DNA of 64,000 nucleotides from Arbacia lixula. Taxonomy: Eukaryota; Echinodermata; Echinoidea; Arbacioida; Arbaciidae. This document shows positions 23,119 through 34,153 of this stretch, in pieces (the first letter of the stretch is position 1; every line of letters begins with the position of its first letter). Where the stretch lies: the NCBI GenBank assembly GCA_963669155.1, contig OZ022597.1, positions 13,150,826-13,214,825 on the forward strand. The letters are read 5' to 3'. The notes under the pieces are model-generated. The model had not been told where the DNA came from, ran no database searches, and was given only the letters and a program-made list of their open reading frames with translations. A program made the translations under genes and the position numbers.

Positions 23119-23154
23119 TGTGTGTATGTTTGTGTGTGTGTATGTTTGTGTGTG
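23088..23154 (+). repeat. (TG)n microsatellite
   Basis: TG repeats with scattered TATG and TTTG interruptions. The overlapping frames at 22998-23306 are repeat readings. Confidence 0.95.
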
Positions 23155-23493
23155 TCTTTCAATTTGTAACTTGTTTGTTCCTTACACAGCCTCCTGAGTC
23201 TTGGCGGGAATTTTGCAGTCTTCCGCAGAATGTTATTCAGTTTGCATCCAAAGATCCAAATGAAAATGGCACCGAAAATAGGCAGGTGTTTCACCAAGCT
23301 GCATGACCCTTTCTTGTGCTAAATGAGATATTCCACTTTGTTCCTGTTTGAGCATAGTGGGAGTTAATTTTCAACAATCCTAATCAAATTTCACATATCA
23401 TAAACTTTGTATTCAGACAATTGTTAATAACAAGAATTTGAATTTATTAACATCAGATTTGAACTCCAGCTGATGAGAATCAAAATCATTAAA

Positions 23494-23859
23494 GGGCATA
23501 CTGTACTGGGAAGGCAAAAAAAGCCTTCAAAATGTAATTGTTAGCAATCTTTTTGCCAATGGTCTTAAATTCATGTATTGTCTATTTTAGAAGCTTGCTG
23601 GAAGTTATTTGCCTTCAAATGATCTACTTTTGGAGTAATGAGTGATTAAATCTCAAATCCTCCAAATGTTCGGCCCGAACATTTTGAGGATTTAATCATT
23701 AATCATTAATTACTCCATATGTGGATCATTTTGAGGGCAAATAACTTTCAGCAATCATCAATCGAAAATGCTCAATACATGAATTTAAGGCCATTTGCAA
23801 GAAGATTGCTAACAATTACCTTTTGACGGTTTGTTGCCTTCCCAGTACAGTATATGCCC
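23494..23859. mobile_element. Palindromic MITE, family C, copy 1
   Basis: The termini are GGGCATACTGTACTGGGAAG and its inverse. Inverted arms of about 170 bp meet at the centre around AATGTTCGGCCCGAACATTT. Flanks are CATTAAA and ATTAAG, suggesting an ATTAA-like duplication. Other copies: 37318-37687, 47910-48151 (internally deleted) and 63653-64000. Confidence 0.8.
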
Positions 23860-24139
23860 ATTAAGAGTCTGATTTAGCACAATAAAGAGTCACCAGTCGT
23901 ACGTAAAGTCGTTCTTAGCTTAAGAACAGCTTCGTGAAACACCCCCTAGGATGATCACTCTACCAGGATATCATCATGAATCCATAATTAAATCTCCATG
24001 CTTCAAATAAGACAACTTTAAAAAAATGGGCCATTTGTTTTCACGCTCTGTAGAGGGTAAGATATTCTCGACAAAATTGTGACCATTACCTCACTGTAAA
24101 ACATTGAGTCATACGCTCTTCCTTTGGTATGAATGATCA

Positions 24140-24280
24140 CAACTTCATTTCAATTCAATTTCATTCAACTCCATTCAATTCAACTCAATTCAATGCAGCT
24201 ACATTCAAATCAATTCAACTCAATTTGATTCAATTCAAGTTAATTCAACTCAATTCAGTTCAATTCAATTCAACTTCAAG
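24140..24280 (+). repeat. ATTCA(A/C)-type pentanucleotide repeat
   Basis: About 140 bp of imperfect TTCAA/TTCAT/CTCAA units, conserved in the right duplicate at about 37975-38105 with nearly the same pattern of imperfections. Confidence 0.85.
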
Positions 24281-25623
24281 GTTTATTGATGAAAAACAAG
24301 CATGCATATCAACCAAAGGCTGACTTGCACACGTGCACAAACTGTAGAAACGTAAATAAAAGATAAACATAGTAACAAGTTACCGTATAAATGATAAAAA
24401 GCTTATGTCTGAACCACATAATGTAAATAAGTTAAAGATTACACTATGATATGTAATCATGATTACACTAAGCATTCCACCGGGAAAAATAAACGGCAGA
24501 TTCAGTTTAGTTATTAAAATAGTACAATGTAGTGTATACAACTAATATTATAGTATAAATTAAAGAGATGAAATCGAGATGGGCAGGTACAGATGGAACA
24601 AGAAACTCACAGAATGGCCGCCCAAAACAGGAATACGCAGAAGGGGCCGACAAAAGAGAAGGTGGAGAAACGAAATATCAACATACGCAAACACAGCAAC
24701 ATGAACAGAAAAACAACAAAATGAATAGAAGTGAATGGAAACTGACTGAGGAATGCTTCATCTAACAATGGTTGAACAATGCCTGATGAATGAATGAATG
24801 AAGTGTATATACAAAGTATGATTTTTTGGCAAAGATTAAAAGCGAATAAGAGAAAACCTGGTATGATAATCATCATTGTGGAAACCCTCCTTAAAATTTA
24901 GGAACTCGGCCAGAAAAAAACAAAACACCAAACTATCCGGGCTTTACAGGATAGCGGTTTAAATACAGGGTGTTCCTTTGGCAGGATCAAAAATAACATT
25001 TTGTAAAAACCACAGATAATGGAAAAAGAGACTGCATCAGATCTTCCCTCCCAATAATGGAACTGGAAACCGACTTACAGCGAAATTAAAGCGATCGCTA
25101 GATTTTGATGAAGTATAGGGGGGGGGGGGGCGTCCAAAACCTATAGCGTACAGAGTGGAGACCGCTGTGTGCTATGCTCCGTGGACAAAAATGGCGAGCC
25201 AGCAGTCAATATGACTATTTACGCCTATATTAATAGTGGTTAATGATTCGAGTTGTGTGGTACTTTTGATCATTTTTCGAAAGTGTCAACAGTTTTTGTT
25301 GATGTATAATGTATAATACTATTGGGCCCATGCTCGAACCAGGGAGGTGTAAGGAAGGAGAAACAGCTCGGGCAAAGTAATAATATTCAAACATAACCTA
25401 AATATTATGTATGGCTACTAAAGCGTGCTATAATGAATGTCAAAAATATTCCACAATAACAACGCATGCATGCTCGGCACCGACATTTAGCGGGTGTCAA
25501 CTTGGAAAGTAATATCTTTAATTTCCCACTTTGTCTTTCGAGGCTGTGTTTTACATATTTGGGGCAATTTTCAAGGAAGTTTCGGGCAAAACCATTATAA
25601 ATCCTGTAAACTGTACTCTATTT
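24281..25623. other. No gene; end of the left duplicate
   Basis: Sequence shared with 38106-39030 and 42626-43050. It holds a G run near 25120-25130 and short frames without recognisable domains. I see no splice-consistent coding exon. Confidence 0.5.
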
Positions 25624-25646
25624 AAAAGGGGACGGGCTGTCTTTAA
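25624..25646. mobile_element. Right-end relic of a family A MITE
   Basis: GGGGACGGGCTGTCTTTAA matches the right terminus of the family A MITE (GGGACTGGCTGTCTTTAA). It lies exactly where homology between the duplicates stops. Confidence 0.5.
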
Positions 25647-25849
25647 TTACAGACCGTGCGATGATACATTTGGTTTCCATCACGTTGGGCACATCGGACA
25701 ACAAACATAACATAGACAATCATTACAATTTAATAAGTAGACAAAACATTGACATGATATAAGGCTCGCGTAATGTAGAAAATGTTGTATTCAATTTCTG
25801 TATTAAAAGAATGATTTATTCAATTCAATTCAAGATTCAAAATGCTCTT

Positions 25850-25985
25850 TATATTTGCGTACTATTCTTTTCAAATTGTAATTTTCTCAAAAAGATATAT
25901 ACCACGTTATCTGTGCATTTGACATATCATTACACACATGTTTTCACACACTTACCATTGTGAAAATGATTTATTCCGAATTTAT
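25850..25985. mobile_element. Family B MITE fragment
   Basis: Interior family B motifs (AATTTTCTCAAAAAGATAT, CTGTGCATTTGACATATCAT) without termini. The frames across 25994-26256 extend into flanking sequence and look spurious. Confidence 0.5.
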
Positions 25986-26356
25986 GGGCAAACTTGTACA
26001 CAACATCATTGTTGGAAGAGCATCTATCTCATGCTTTGACTGATTTTAAAACCTTCACCAATATTGTTTTTTCCTCCATGTCCTTGCTTTTATCAACACT
26101 GATCAAAACCAGATTAATTTTGGGGCTGGCAGCGGACTTTCCCTTTAAAGAAGTTTCATTTAAAAGCAGGAGAGTCTCCCTCTGTACCATGGGACCAGCA
26201 TGCCAGCATGACCCTTCGCCCAGTGGCGTCAATTCGCATTCGAAGTGAAATATCATATACCCCTATTTCTCCCGATATCATGAACATTTTCCGGAATTTT
26301 CACCCCTATTTACACAAAATCAGTTCAAAGTAGGCCCCAGAATGAATCAATTATGT

Positions 26357-26806
26357 TTACATTTTCAGTATAAACACTTTTTCTGAAACACACATTTTGT
26401 AACATTTCAAGAACACAAACAAACTCCACTCCACAAAATAGGTATGTTTTAAGGGTTTCTTAAAAGTTCCTAGTGATGAACATCCTCTTACATTACATGG
26501 GAGAGTATTCCATGTTTTTGGAGTAGATAATACTAAAATTTTTGTTACCAATTGATAGCTTCTCCGAATTTTCAGGAGGCTTTTATCTGACATTGAACGT
26601 AGTGTACGTGCAGGTATAAGGAAACCATGTCTTGGAGATAGACAGGAGCAGTGTGTGAGAGAACTTTGTACTTTGAAGTAAATGCGTTTCTGAATGGGAA
26701 GCCAATGAAGTTCTCTAAGATGTGGAGTAGGATGCATTCCACGACCAACACCTAATATCAGTCTAGCTGCATGGTATTTGAACTGTTTACAACTTTCTCC
26801 TGTCAC
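26357..26806 (-). pseudogene. CR1/Jockey-like LINE, reverse transcriptase C-terminal fragment
   Basis: The minus-strand frame contains HAARLILGVGRGMHPTPHLR, then ELHWLPIQKRIYFK. After a gap come LRSMS, then TPKTWNTLPCNVRGCSSLGT and FKKPLKHTYF. The order AAR-LHWLP-RI-K followed by P-x-x-WN-LP and FK-LK-x-x is the well-known C-terminal tail of non-LTR retrotransposon polyproteins of the CR1/L2/Jockey group. No catalytic RT or endonuclease region is present upstream, so this is a 5'-truncated copy. A related fragment on the plus strand is at 59925-60350. Confidence 0.75.
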
Positions 26807-27102
26807 CTCCTGATAAAACTATGAACAGTGAATTACAATAGTTTAATCTGGACATTATCACGGTTCTAAGCACATGATGGAAATTTTCAGTTGTAATGAA
26901 TTTTCGAATACGCCATACATTTCTTAGATGGTAATAACAGCCAATGACAGTCAATGTAATGTGGCGCCACCGGGCGCCACCGGGCGGTGATGAGCGAACC
27001 TATTGGCTCTGTTACTTTGTCCCAAGCCCCTCCCAACCGCCATCGATGTCATAAAAACGCTTCAACGGGGCGACATATGGGTCCGTTGCATACAACTTAC
27101 CG

Positions 27103-27590
27103 TTAAAGATTGTCCGTCCCTTTTGCAAGCTTAAAATTTGAAATCGTCTATCACGATCGTAAATTGAAGAAAGTGTGATTCAAGACCATTTCTAAGAATA
27201 TAGCATGTTGAAGCTTTCTGTATATGCAAAAAAATTCAGCCGTTAAATTTCAAACGTACTACGAAAAAAGTATTAGTCTTTGTTACAGTATCTATGTGGC
27301 TATTATGCATGTGTGAAATCCTAATTTTATGAGTAATTTCCAAACTTTGGAGATTATGCCCTCTTTGGAACAATTTTATTCGTCATGCGTTTTATAATTT
27401 GATAAACAGATTAATCAATAAAGCAGATATTTCAACACAAACTGCTAAGAGCCTGAAGTAAAGACTATTAATCAGACGTTGTTTACGTGCATTATTTGAA
27501 TTTTACACTACGTATCAGTTTCAAATTATGAATATACATCTTGCTAACACTTCTCTATATGTTTTGCCAATGTTTTGATGGTTTTGTGTT
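27103..27590. mobile_element. Family A MITE, copy 2 (right end lost)
   Basis: It begins TTAAAGATTGTCCGTCCC and matches 761-1250 closely, with some small deletions. After GTTTTGTGTTGATTGG the match stops before the right terminus. Confidence 0.75.
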
Positions 27591-28247
27591 GATTGGTAGC
27601 AAAGTAACCATCGATGGTAAGTTTTATGCAACAGGACCCTAACCTTCGCCATTGTGCCGCTATTGTGTAGCAGCAGCTGTGTTGAGAGTTGTTAAATATC
27701 GGTATGATAGTAATACAACAAATATGTATTCATCCTAAATATACATATAGATTTTCTTGGCGGCTGAGACAAAAGCGCGAAACGATTTTATGAGGTTCCC
27801 ACGCTCACACTGTCCTTTTGTTTTCCCCATTGTAGTCTCCTAAAAGTGAGAAAGCATATTCAGAATTCGAATAATTTCCACACAATGTCTTATTTTTGTG
27901 GTAATTAAGTAATAATGAGTATGACCCATTGACAACTGATCCTGTGATACGTGTATATGTCACATCTAACATTGCGACATCAAACCCCTTGAAAATTGTC
28001 TTGGTTGTGATGACGACGGTGGTCGTGATGGTTGTAGATATTCGTCCACAAAATTGATCAACGGTAATGAATGTGACTCACTGACCTAGTACTTGAATTC
28101 TGATGGTGGTATTGAAGACGACGATGTTGATTCTGAAGATGATAAGGATATTGTTCATGAAGGTGCCTATGTTTATGATGTTGATGATAGTAAAAAAGCG
28201 TGATGAAGTGGATAGTAGTCATAATACGATCGATGATCGTGGGATTG
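27591..28247. other. No gene; GAT-rich spacer between the duplicates
   Basis: Simple GATGATG-type sequence around 28000-28200 and nothing else recognisable. The 70-codon frame at 28103 crosses a repeat junction. Confidence 0.45.
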
Positions 28248-29006
28248 GCCTTGCATGCGGAGTGGTGAAGAGCACATCATCCACATGTGCAGGACGTAAA
28301 CATAAATATTCATAAACTTTCGAGAAAGTCCGGGGCTAACGGTTTTGAATGTGAACATCGTGGATTTCCTTAGCCGGGTTTAAAAAAAATAAACGCAACC
28401 AAAAAAGAAGTCCCCCCCAAGCAAAATAGCATAACTTTTTTTTTTATCAAAGAGGCTTTGGGCAAAATAATGTGGCAGGATTGTTCCTTCACTTATTGAC
28501 TAACTTATGTGTGAAAATCACCTTAATCCAATTAGTTATGCATGATTGAGCAAATCTTAAAGGCAAAAATGTCACTTTTCAAAAGTCACAAGTGTAAATC
28601 TGCGATTCTGTCATATGAAATTCCATTTCTGGTGCATAATTCATGTCCTTTCATTGTTTATCATCCATCTCTCGATACACTAACACCTATCCCGACACTT
28701 AACCCATTGTTCTGGTTGAGTGAGTACCGTTTAAGAAATACTCATCCCTCTTGAGTTCGAAACTTTTAAAAACCATTTATTTTGGTGAAAAAATAAAACT
28801 GGATATTTTGAAAAATATGTAACATGACCTGTTATGTAAACATAAGAAGTCATTTTCGTGTCATGGTTGAATGAAAACACTTTAAAAATCGCACAAGAAA
28901 TGCCAAAATGTATCGTTAAAATGCCATGAACAATGACCCTTGCGACTTTTGAAAAGTGACATTTTTGCCTTTAAAATGTACTCACTCATGCATGACTAAT
29001 TGGATT
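28248..29006. mobile_element. Arm fragment plus truncated poly-C fold-back MITE
   Basis: 28248-28389 matches part of the right inverted arm (10494-10635). 28390-29006 is the fold-back MITE cut short inside its second arm, where duplicate-specific sequence starts at 29008. Confidence 0.65.
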
Positions 29007-29865
29007 GGATCACCTGCACTGATAAAATGCTTGTATTGTTGTAATAACTTATTGTATGATTGTGATTTTGAACACTGAGTGTATTTCGATCTATGACTGT
29101 CACATTGGTTATTGAGTGGGAAAATAAAGAACATATAATCAGACCAAATATAATCAGGTTCACAGTTTCAGTACCATTTTATTATACACCCGCTCATGAA
29201 ACAGCACACATTCAACTAATATTTCAAATCTATGAATTGGAAATGAAAATTGACCTCACGAGGTATTTGACCTCTATTCTCATTTAATCCATCTAAACAT
29301 AGTGACCCATCTGTGTACAAGTTTGGTTGATATTAAAATCAACAAAGCATTACTCTATATCTCGTCTAAACATCATCATTATGTAAGGGCAGAGATGTTT
29401 AAAGAAATGGAAATCCATCCTTTGGAACGAGGTTTGATTTAGCAATGTGTTATTCATGACTACAATACTGCTATTAACAATGCAATGCATACGCAGTTGC
29501 GTCAGGTCCACCTGGATTTTACAATATATTCTGTCATGTCTATTTCTACAAATCCATATATTTCAACTTTCGTGGATGAAGTGGTGGTTTTGTTATATAC
29601 GCTTGTAATGTGAGGACAAGCAATTACAAAATTCTATCATTACCGGGATGAATATTGTATGGATCTTACAAGTGCGCAGATCGACGTCCCGTGTATGTTA
29701 ACCTATAATCCTATGCGAGCTTATTTTGTTGGTCATATTCAAGAAAAATCGGCGGAATCGAACATGGGATCTGAAGGGGCAAAAGAGATATCTTATGTGA
29801 CCTGAAGAAGAGTGCATGCGTGCTCATTGTTCAAAGGGTTGATGGTACATTCTACCCAACTTAAT

Positions 29866-30883
29866 CTAATCCTCGGCAATAGCGTCATAGGCTTTTTTGC
29901 CCGCTACGGCGGCAACCCCCGCACCGAGCGATGCTGCAGCGGGAATCCCGCCCATAGCCATCGACTGGGCGACGGCGATGGCGCTACCAGCGGCTATTCC
30001 GCCACCGTTAGCTATCGCAGCCGATGACATCATCGCCGCGGCGGTAGATCCGCCAATGATCCCCGTGGAGCCGAAGCCAACGGCCGCTAGACCAACCGGC
30101 CCGAGGAAGGCTACTCCAGCTCCAACTGCCACTCCCCACAAGATGGCATTGCCATGGACGCAGGTGCTGATGGGAACAAGACACAGAATGGCACTCCCGT
30201 CAAGACACATCGGTCATAACTGTCTAGCAAGTTGCATAAAACATCATTGAACCCTTAGGGTGGCATTCATATATTTTTGCACAAATGACACATTCAAATC
30301 CCATAGAACAATGGATTGTCCAGCACACAAAGTGTTATAGACCACGCAACACCCATTTGGCTCAAATCCCTTCAAAGTAGTTTGAATGCAATCACACACG
30401 TGTATGAAGACCACTTGCCTATGAAGACCACCTGCCATCTGTCTTTAAAAGATCAATTTTCTAGAGAGACATTTATACATAGAAAGTGTTCGATCCATTT
30501 CCATGAGTTCATTCGGGACAAAGGTCTCTGTAGAACAAAACTCATCATTCTTCGTTTCTTAAATTGGCAACGCTATCATTTTCAGGAGGTTTGTTTTAAT
30601 ATGAAGCCGGTTGCACGAACATTCCAGTACAAACTGACAAATGAACACAATGTCAAAAGCATTCAATTTAGAGCGATACTTATTCATGACATATTGTTTC
30701 ATATTCATAAATGGCGCGAAGTGCGCCAACAGCATTTAAGAAGTTAAGCCCATACATTGATTTGCTACACGATATTGCACTTGTGGTGCTGAGAGGATTA
30801 ATCAGATCCAAATGAGGACTACGATAGACTTACCCCATTAGCATGATGCAGAGAATCGTCGCTCTCAGAGTCAACCCCTTCAT
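29866..30883 (-). CDS. ISG12/IFI27-like protein, copy B (two exons)
   Basis: Exon 1 is 30883-30834 and exon 2 is 30166-29866, with the same donor, acceptor, phase 2 junction and 116-residue length as copy A. The signal peptide is identical in sequence. Eleven residues differ from copy A: L29V, A31V, A54I, A55G, V74I, L79A, V80I, L86M, A104V, T109A and T114A. All but the two Thr changes are swaps among small or aliphatic residues, which keeps the hydrophobic ISG12 core. No stop, frameshift or splice-site damage is visible, so both copies look functional. The same candidate upstream acceptor for a 5' noncoding exon is retained. Role in innate immunity or apoptosis is inferred from the family only. 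Confidence 0.87.
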
Positions 30884-31064
30884 CTTGCTTGCAACAGACG
30901 TGAGGACCTTAACTGGCTTGCCGTAAAGTTGGAGCTAGATAACCTGTTGTAAAGAAAGGTCACACTAGTTATTATTATCATCATCAATTCTTTGTTTCGA
31001 TCGAGCATAGCAGTAGTATCACAAGTCCAATATAACAAAATTGCAGCAAAGGAATAGATATACA

Positions 31065-31975
31065 TAAACACAACAAAAAAGTAAGCCCCCCCCCCCCCCA
31101 AGCAAAATAGCATAACTTGTTATCAAAGGGGTTTTGGGTAAAATAATTCGGCAGGATCGTTTCTTAACTTGTTGACTAACTTCAGTAAAAAAAAAAAAAT
31201 CACATCAATCCAATTAGTCATGCATGAGTGGGTAAAATACTACGGGGCTAAGGAAAAGCGGCGCTAAGCTTTCATGGCCGAAACGCAGTGACCAATCAGA
31301 TAATGCCCGACGGGCGAGTGACTTTGCATGCGGAGTGGTAAAGAGCACATCATCCACATGTGCAGGACGTAAACATAAATATTCATAAACTTTCGAGAAA
31401 GTCCGGGGCTAACGGTTTTGAATGTGAACATCGTAGATTTCCTTAGCCGGGTTTAAGAAAATAAACACAACCAAAGTGTTTTTCACTCAACCATGACGTG
31501 AAAATGACTTCTCATGTTTACAGGTCATGTTACATCTTTGTCAAAATTTCCAGAGTTTTATTTTTTCACCAAAATAAAGGGTTTTTAAAAGTTTCAACCT
31601 CAAGAGGGATGAGTATTTGTTAAACGGTGCTCACTTAACCAGAACAATGGGTTAAGTGTCGGGATAGGTGTTAGTGCATCGAGAGATAGATGATAAACAT
31701 TAAAAGTACATAAATTATGCACCAGAAATGGAATTCATCAAAAATTCATGTGACAGAATCCCTAAACTACCCTTGTGACTTTTGAAAAGTGACATTTTTT
31801 CCTTTAAAATTTGCCCACTCATGCATGACTAATTGAATTAATGAAATTTTCAAACAAGTTAGTCAATAAGTGAAGTAACAATCCTGCCAAATTATTTTGC
31901 CCAAAACCTCTTTGATAAAAAGTTACGCTATTTTGCTTAGGGGGGGGGGGGACTTACTTTTTTGTTGTTGCGTTT
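31065..31975. mobile_element. Rearranged poly-C fold-back MITE pieces and arm fragment
   Basis: One MITE terminus (about 31065-31230) leads into arm sequence matching 10410-10635 (31240-31470). The match then jumps to the equivalent of 10895 and runs to the distal terminus near 31975. An internal deletion relative to the left copy explains this order. Confidence 0.6.
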
Positions 31976-32209
31976 AGATGACAAAACAAAACACGAAGGT
32001 TTTCGCCACACGTCCGCGCCGTATACATGTATATATTTTCAGCACCTGGACATTGTCATTATAAACAAGTTTTTTGTTTTTTGTATGGAATTGTATTTCA
32101 ACCTGGTATTGAAGAAAATTTAGCTCGGTTGCCATCGAATTGCATAATTACCATAATTAGATAATTTGCATATATTTTGTATTGAGTTAAGTGCTCAATT
32201 CATCTCAGA

Positions 32210-33060
32210 AGGGATAAAATGAAAAACATTAACACTTGTGTTGGGTATTTTGGATCAAGGATTCAATTCATTTACGCATATGACCATCAGGTTATTGTAA
32301 AATCAAAGATAACAGCCCTAATTTGCATATATAAAGGATATTATTGTGTATTAATATTAGCCAGAATCATATGCTTTCATGTATATCCACTGGAAGGGCT
32401 AAAATGAAAAACAATACCACTTTTCTCGGGATTTAATCAAGGATTCCATTTATGACATTTATTTATGCATATGACCATCAGTTCATTTAAAATCAAAGAT
32501 GGCTGCCCTCATTTGCATATTCAAAGGCAATTATTGTGTATTGATAGCCCGAATAACATGCTTTCATGTCTATCCACTACATAGAACAAAGTATTCTGAA
32601 TTGTTTTCATACTGTTTTCATGTCACTTGTATTTAGTTTCATATCATACAATGTCAGTATATGCCTCACTAGAAAATATAAAATAGTTGTTGCTAATTCG
32701 CATATCAAACATCTTGGAACACTGCAATGTTGTATGTGATATTATTTTGGGGCAAATATTTTATGCCATGTTTGTTAAGGAACTTTAATTTGTAATTTGC
32801 ACTGAAATTACACTTTGATTACACTGTACGCTAAAAGTATATCACCGCAGCCGGCAGTCAACTCATCAAAATTCCAAAATGGCTGCCACTCATTAGCATA
32901 CAGGATATACTTGTATACATCTATTTTTATCAGAGAGGACTCAATCTAAAAATGATAGTGCTATTATATTATTTTTCCGGGTGTAAATGTGGTCTAGGAT
33001 TATGTATAGGAATAATTTTACTTTGGACTATCATAACATTGTCAAACCAAGATGGCTGCC
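32210..33060 (+). repeat. YY1/octamer-like tandem array, right copy
   Basis: It is the counterpart of 11640-12475, with the same series of ATGGCTGCC-like cores and ATTTGCATA motifs from about 32309 to about 33050. Confidence 0.6.
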
Positions 33061-33257
33061 AGAATTTGATTGTATTCGAAGGCTTCTACTTCTATCTACT
33101 ACTACTAGTGTCCGTAAAATGCTGCTTTGCTTACGACACACTTTCAGCAGAATGGTGTAGACCTAGTACTTATACAAACATGATGATATCAACCTCAGAT
33201 CACATATAGCACCTGTTGCTATCATGTGACCAATTAATTTAAATATATGTTAGCTTC

Positions 33258-33320
33258 AAGTCCCACCGCTGCCACCACGTCAAACTTAGTGATTGTACGT
33301 AAGGAAAGCCATAATCACAT
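33258..33320 (-). mobile_element. ~61-bp insertion carrying a tRNA-Leu 3' end with CCA
   Basis: The left duplicate reads GTTAGCTTCATTAGACCC (about 12650). The right copy has an extra ~61 bp beginning AGTCCCACCGCTGCCACCA. That matches a mature tRNA-Leu 3' end including CCA, or equally an LTR primer-binding site on the minus strand. Confidence 0.5.
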
Positions 33321-33963
33321 TAGACCCATATCATGGAGTCTAACTAACTCCAAATTGTTATTAGAGTTCTCAAATTATCAATTTTTATTTTCACACGCAT
33401 AGAGTAAATTTCAATGGTATTATGCGTCTCTAAGAATTGAATATAATTATTATTATTATTATCATTATTTTTTGCTATAGCTCCACATGAGTCTATAACA
33501 AAGTTCTGCAAATTGGTAATACTGGCGCATAGCTCTCATAATATGAAACATGTAATAATCGCCAATCCTTTACGCCTTCACAGTATTCGTCATTTTAACT
33601 GACCGGGGGGGGGGGGGGGGGGGGGAGGGGTGGACATCTTAAAGTGAGTGAATATACAAGAGCATGAATTGGGGATATAAGAAGATTATGGGGAAAACTA
33701 TAACTCCTCATTGATGCTGATGTTGACATTCGATGTTGTAACCTTAGTATTGGCGGCGATCAACTAGGATAAAGACCTTCGTATGTGGGTGTTGACTTGA
33801 TTGAATTGGGGTATCTGATAGCTGCTGTCTGAGTTGAAAGGTATTTCATGGGGATCTCAGGGAAAATGCAAGGGATATCTCAAGAACCATCAAGTCATAT
33901 AAAGCAAGGTAACCGCTATAGAAGCTTCTCAGTCATGCTGGCCACACTACTGTATACAGTGGC

Positions 33964-34153
33964 TGTTGGAAGATTATATGGCAAGAGCGCCATCTGTGTT
34001 GAATAAACTTGAATAAAGCCCTTGAAATGGCACTTCAGCTGGGTGGTTGTGAATGATTTGAGTACTTCATAAACCAGGAGTTTGGATTGGGTCTGGTGTA
34101 TGAATGTTGATGTTAGAATAAGACAAGGAACAAACATGGTGTCAGAAGTGGGA
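33964..34153 (+). mobile_element. LTR remnant with tRNA-Leu primer-binding site, right copy
   Basis: LTR 33964-34136 followed by TGGTGTCAGAAGTGGGA, paralogous to 13309-13501 and therefore older than the duplication. A second site, TTGGTGGCAGCGATGGGA, lies near 34355. Confidence 0.6.

Larger units (their letters stand above)
5670..25623 (+). repeat. Segmental duplication, left copy
   Basis: Sequence from about 5670 to 25623 matches 29008-43050 in the same order and orientation, interrupted by insertions on each side. Matching landmarks include ISG12 (6540/29866), the YY1/octamer-like array (11640/32210), the LTR remnant (13309/33964), the family C MITE (23494/37318) and the AATTC-rich tract (24140/37980). 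The left copy is longer mainly because of extra transposons at 8333, 15228, 16381 and 19330-23305. By eye, aligned parts are about 95-98% identical. Confidence 0.85.
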
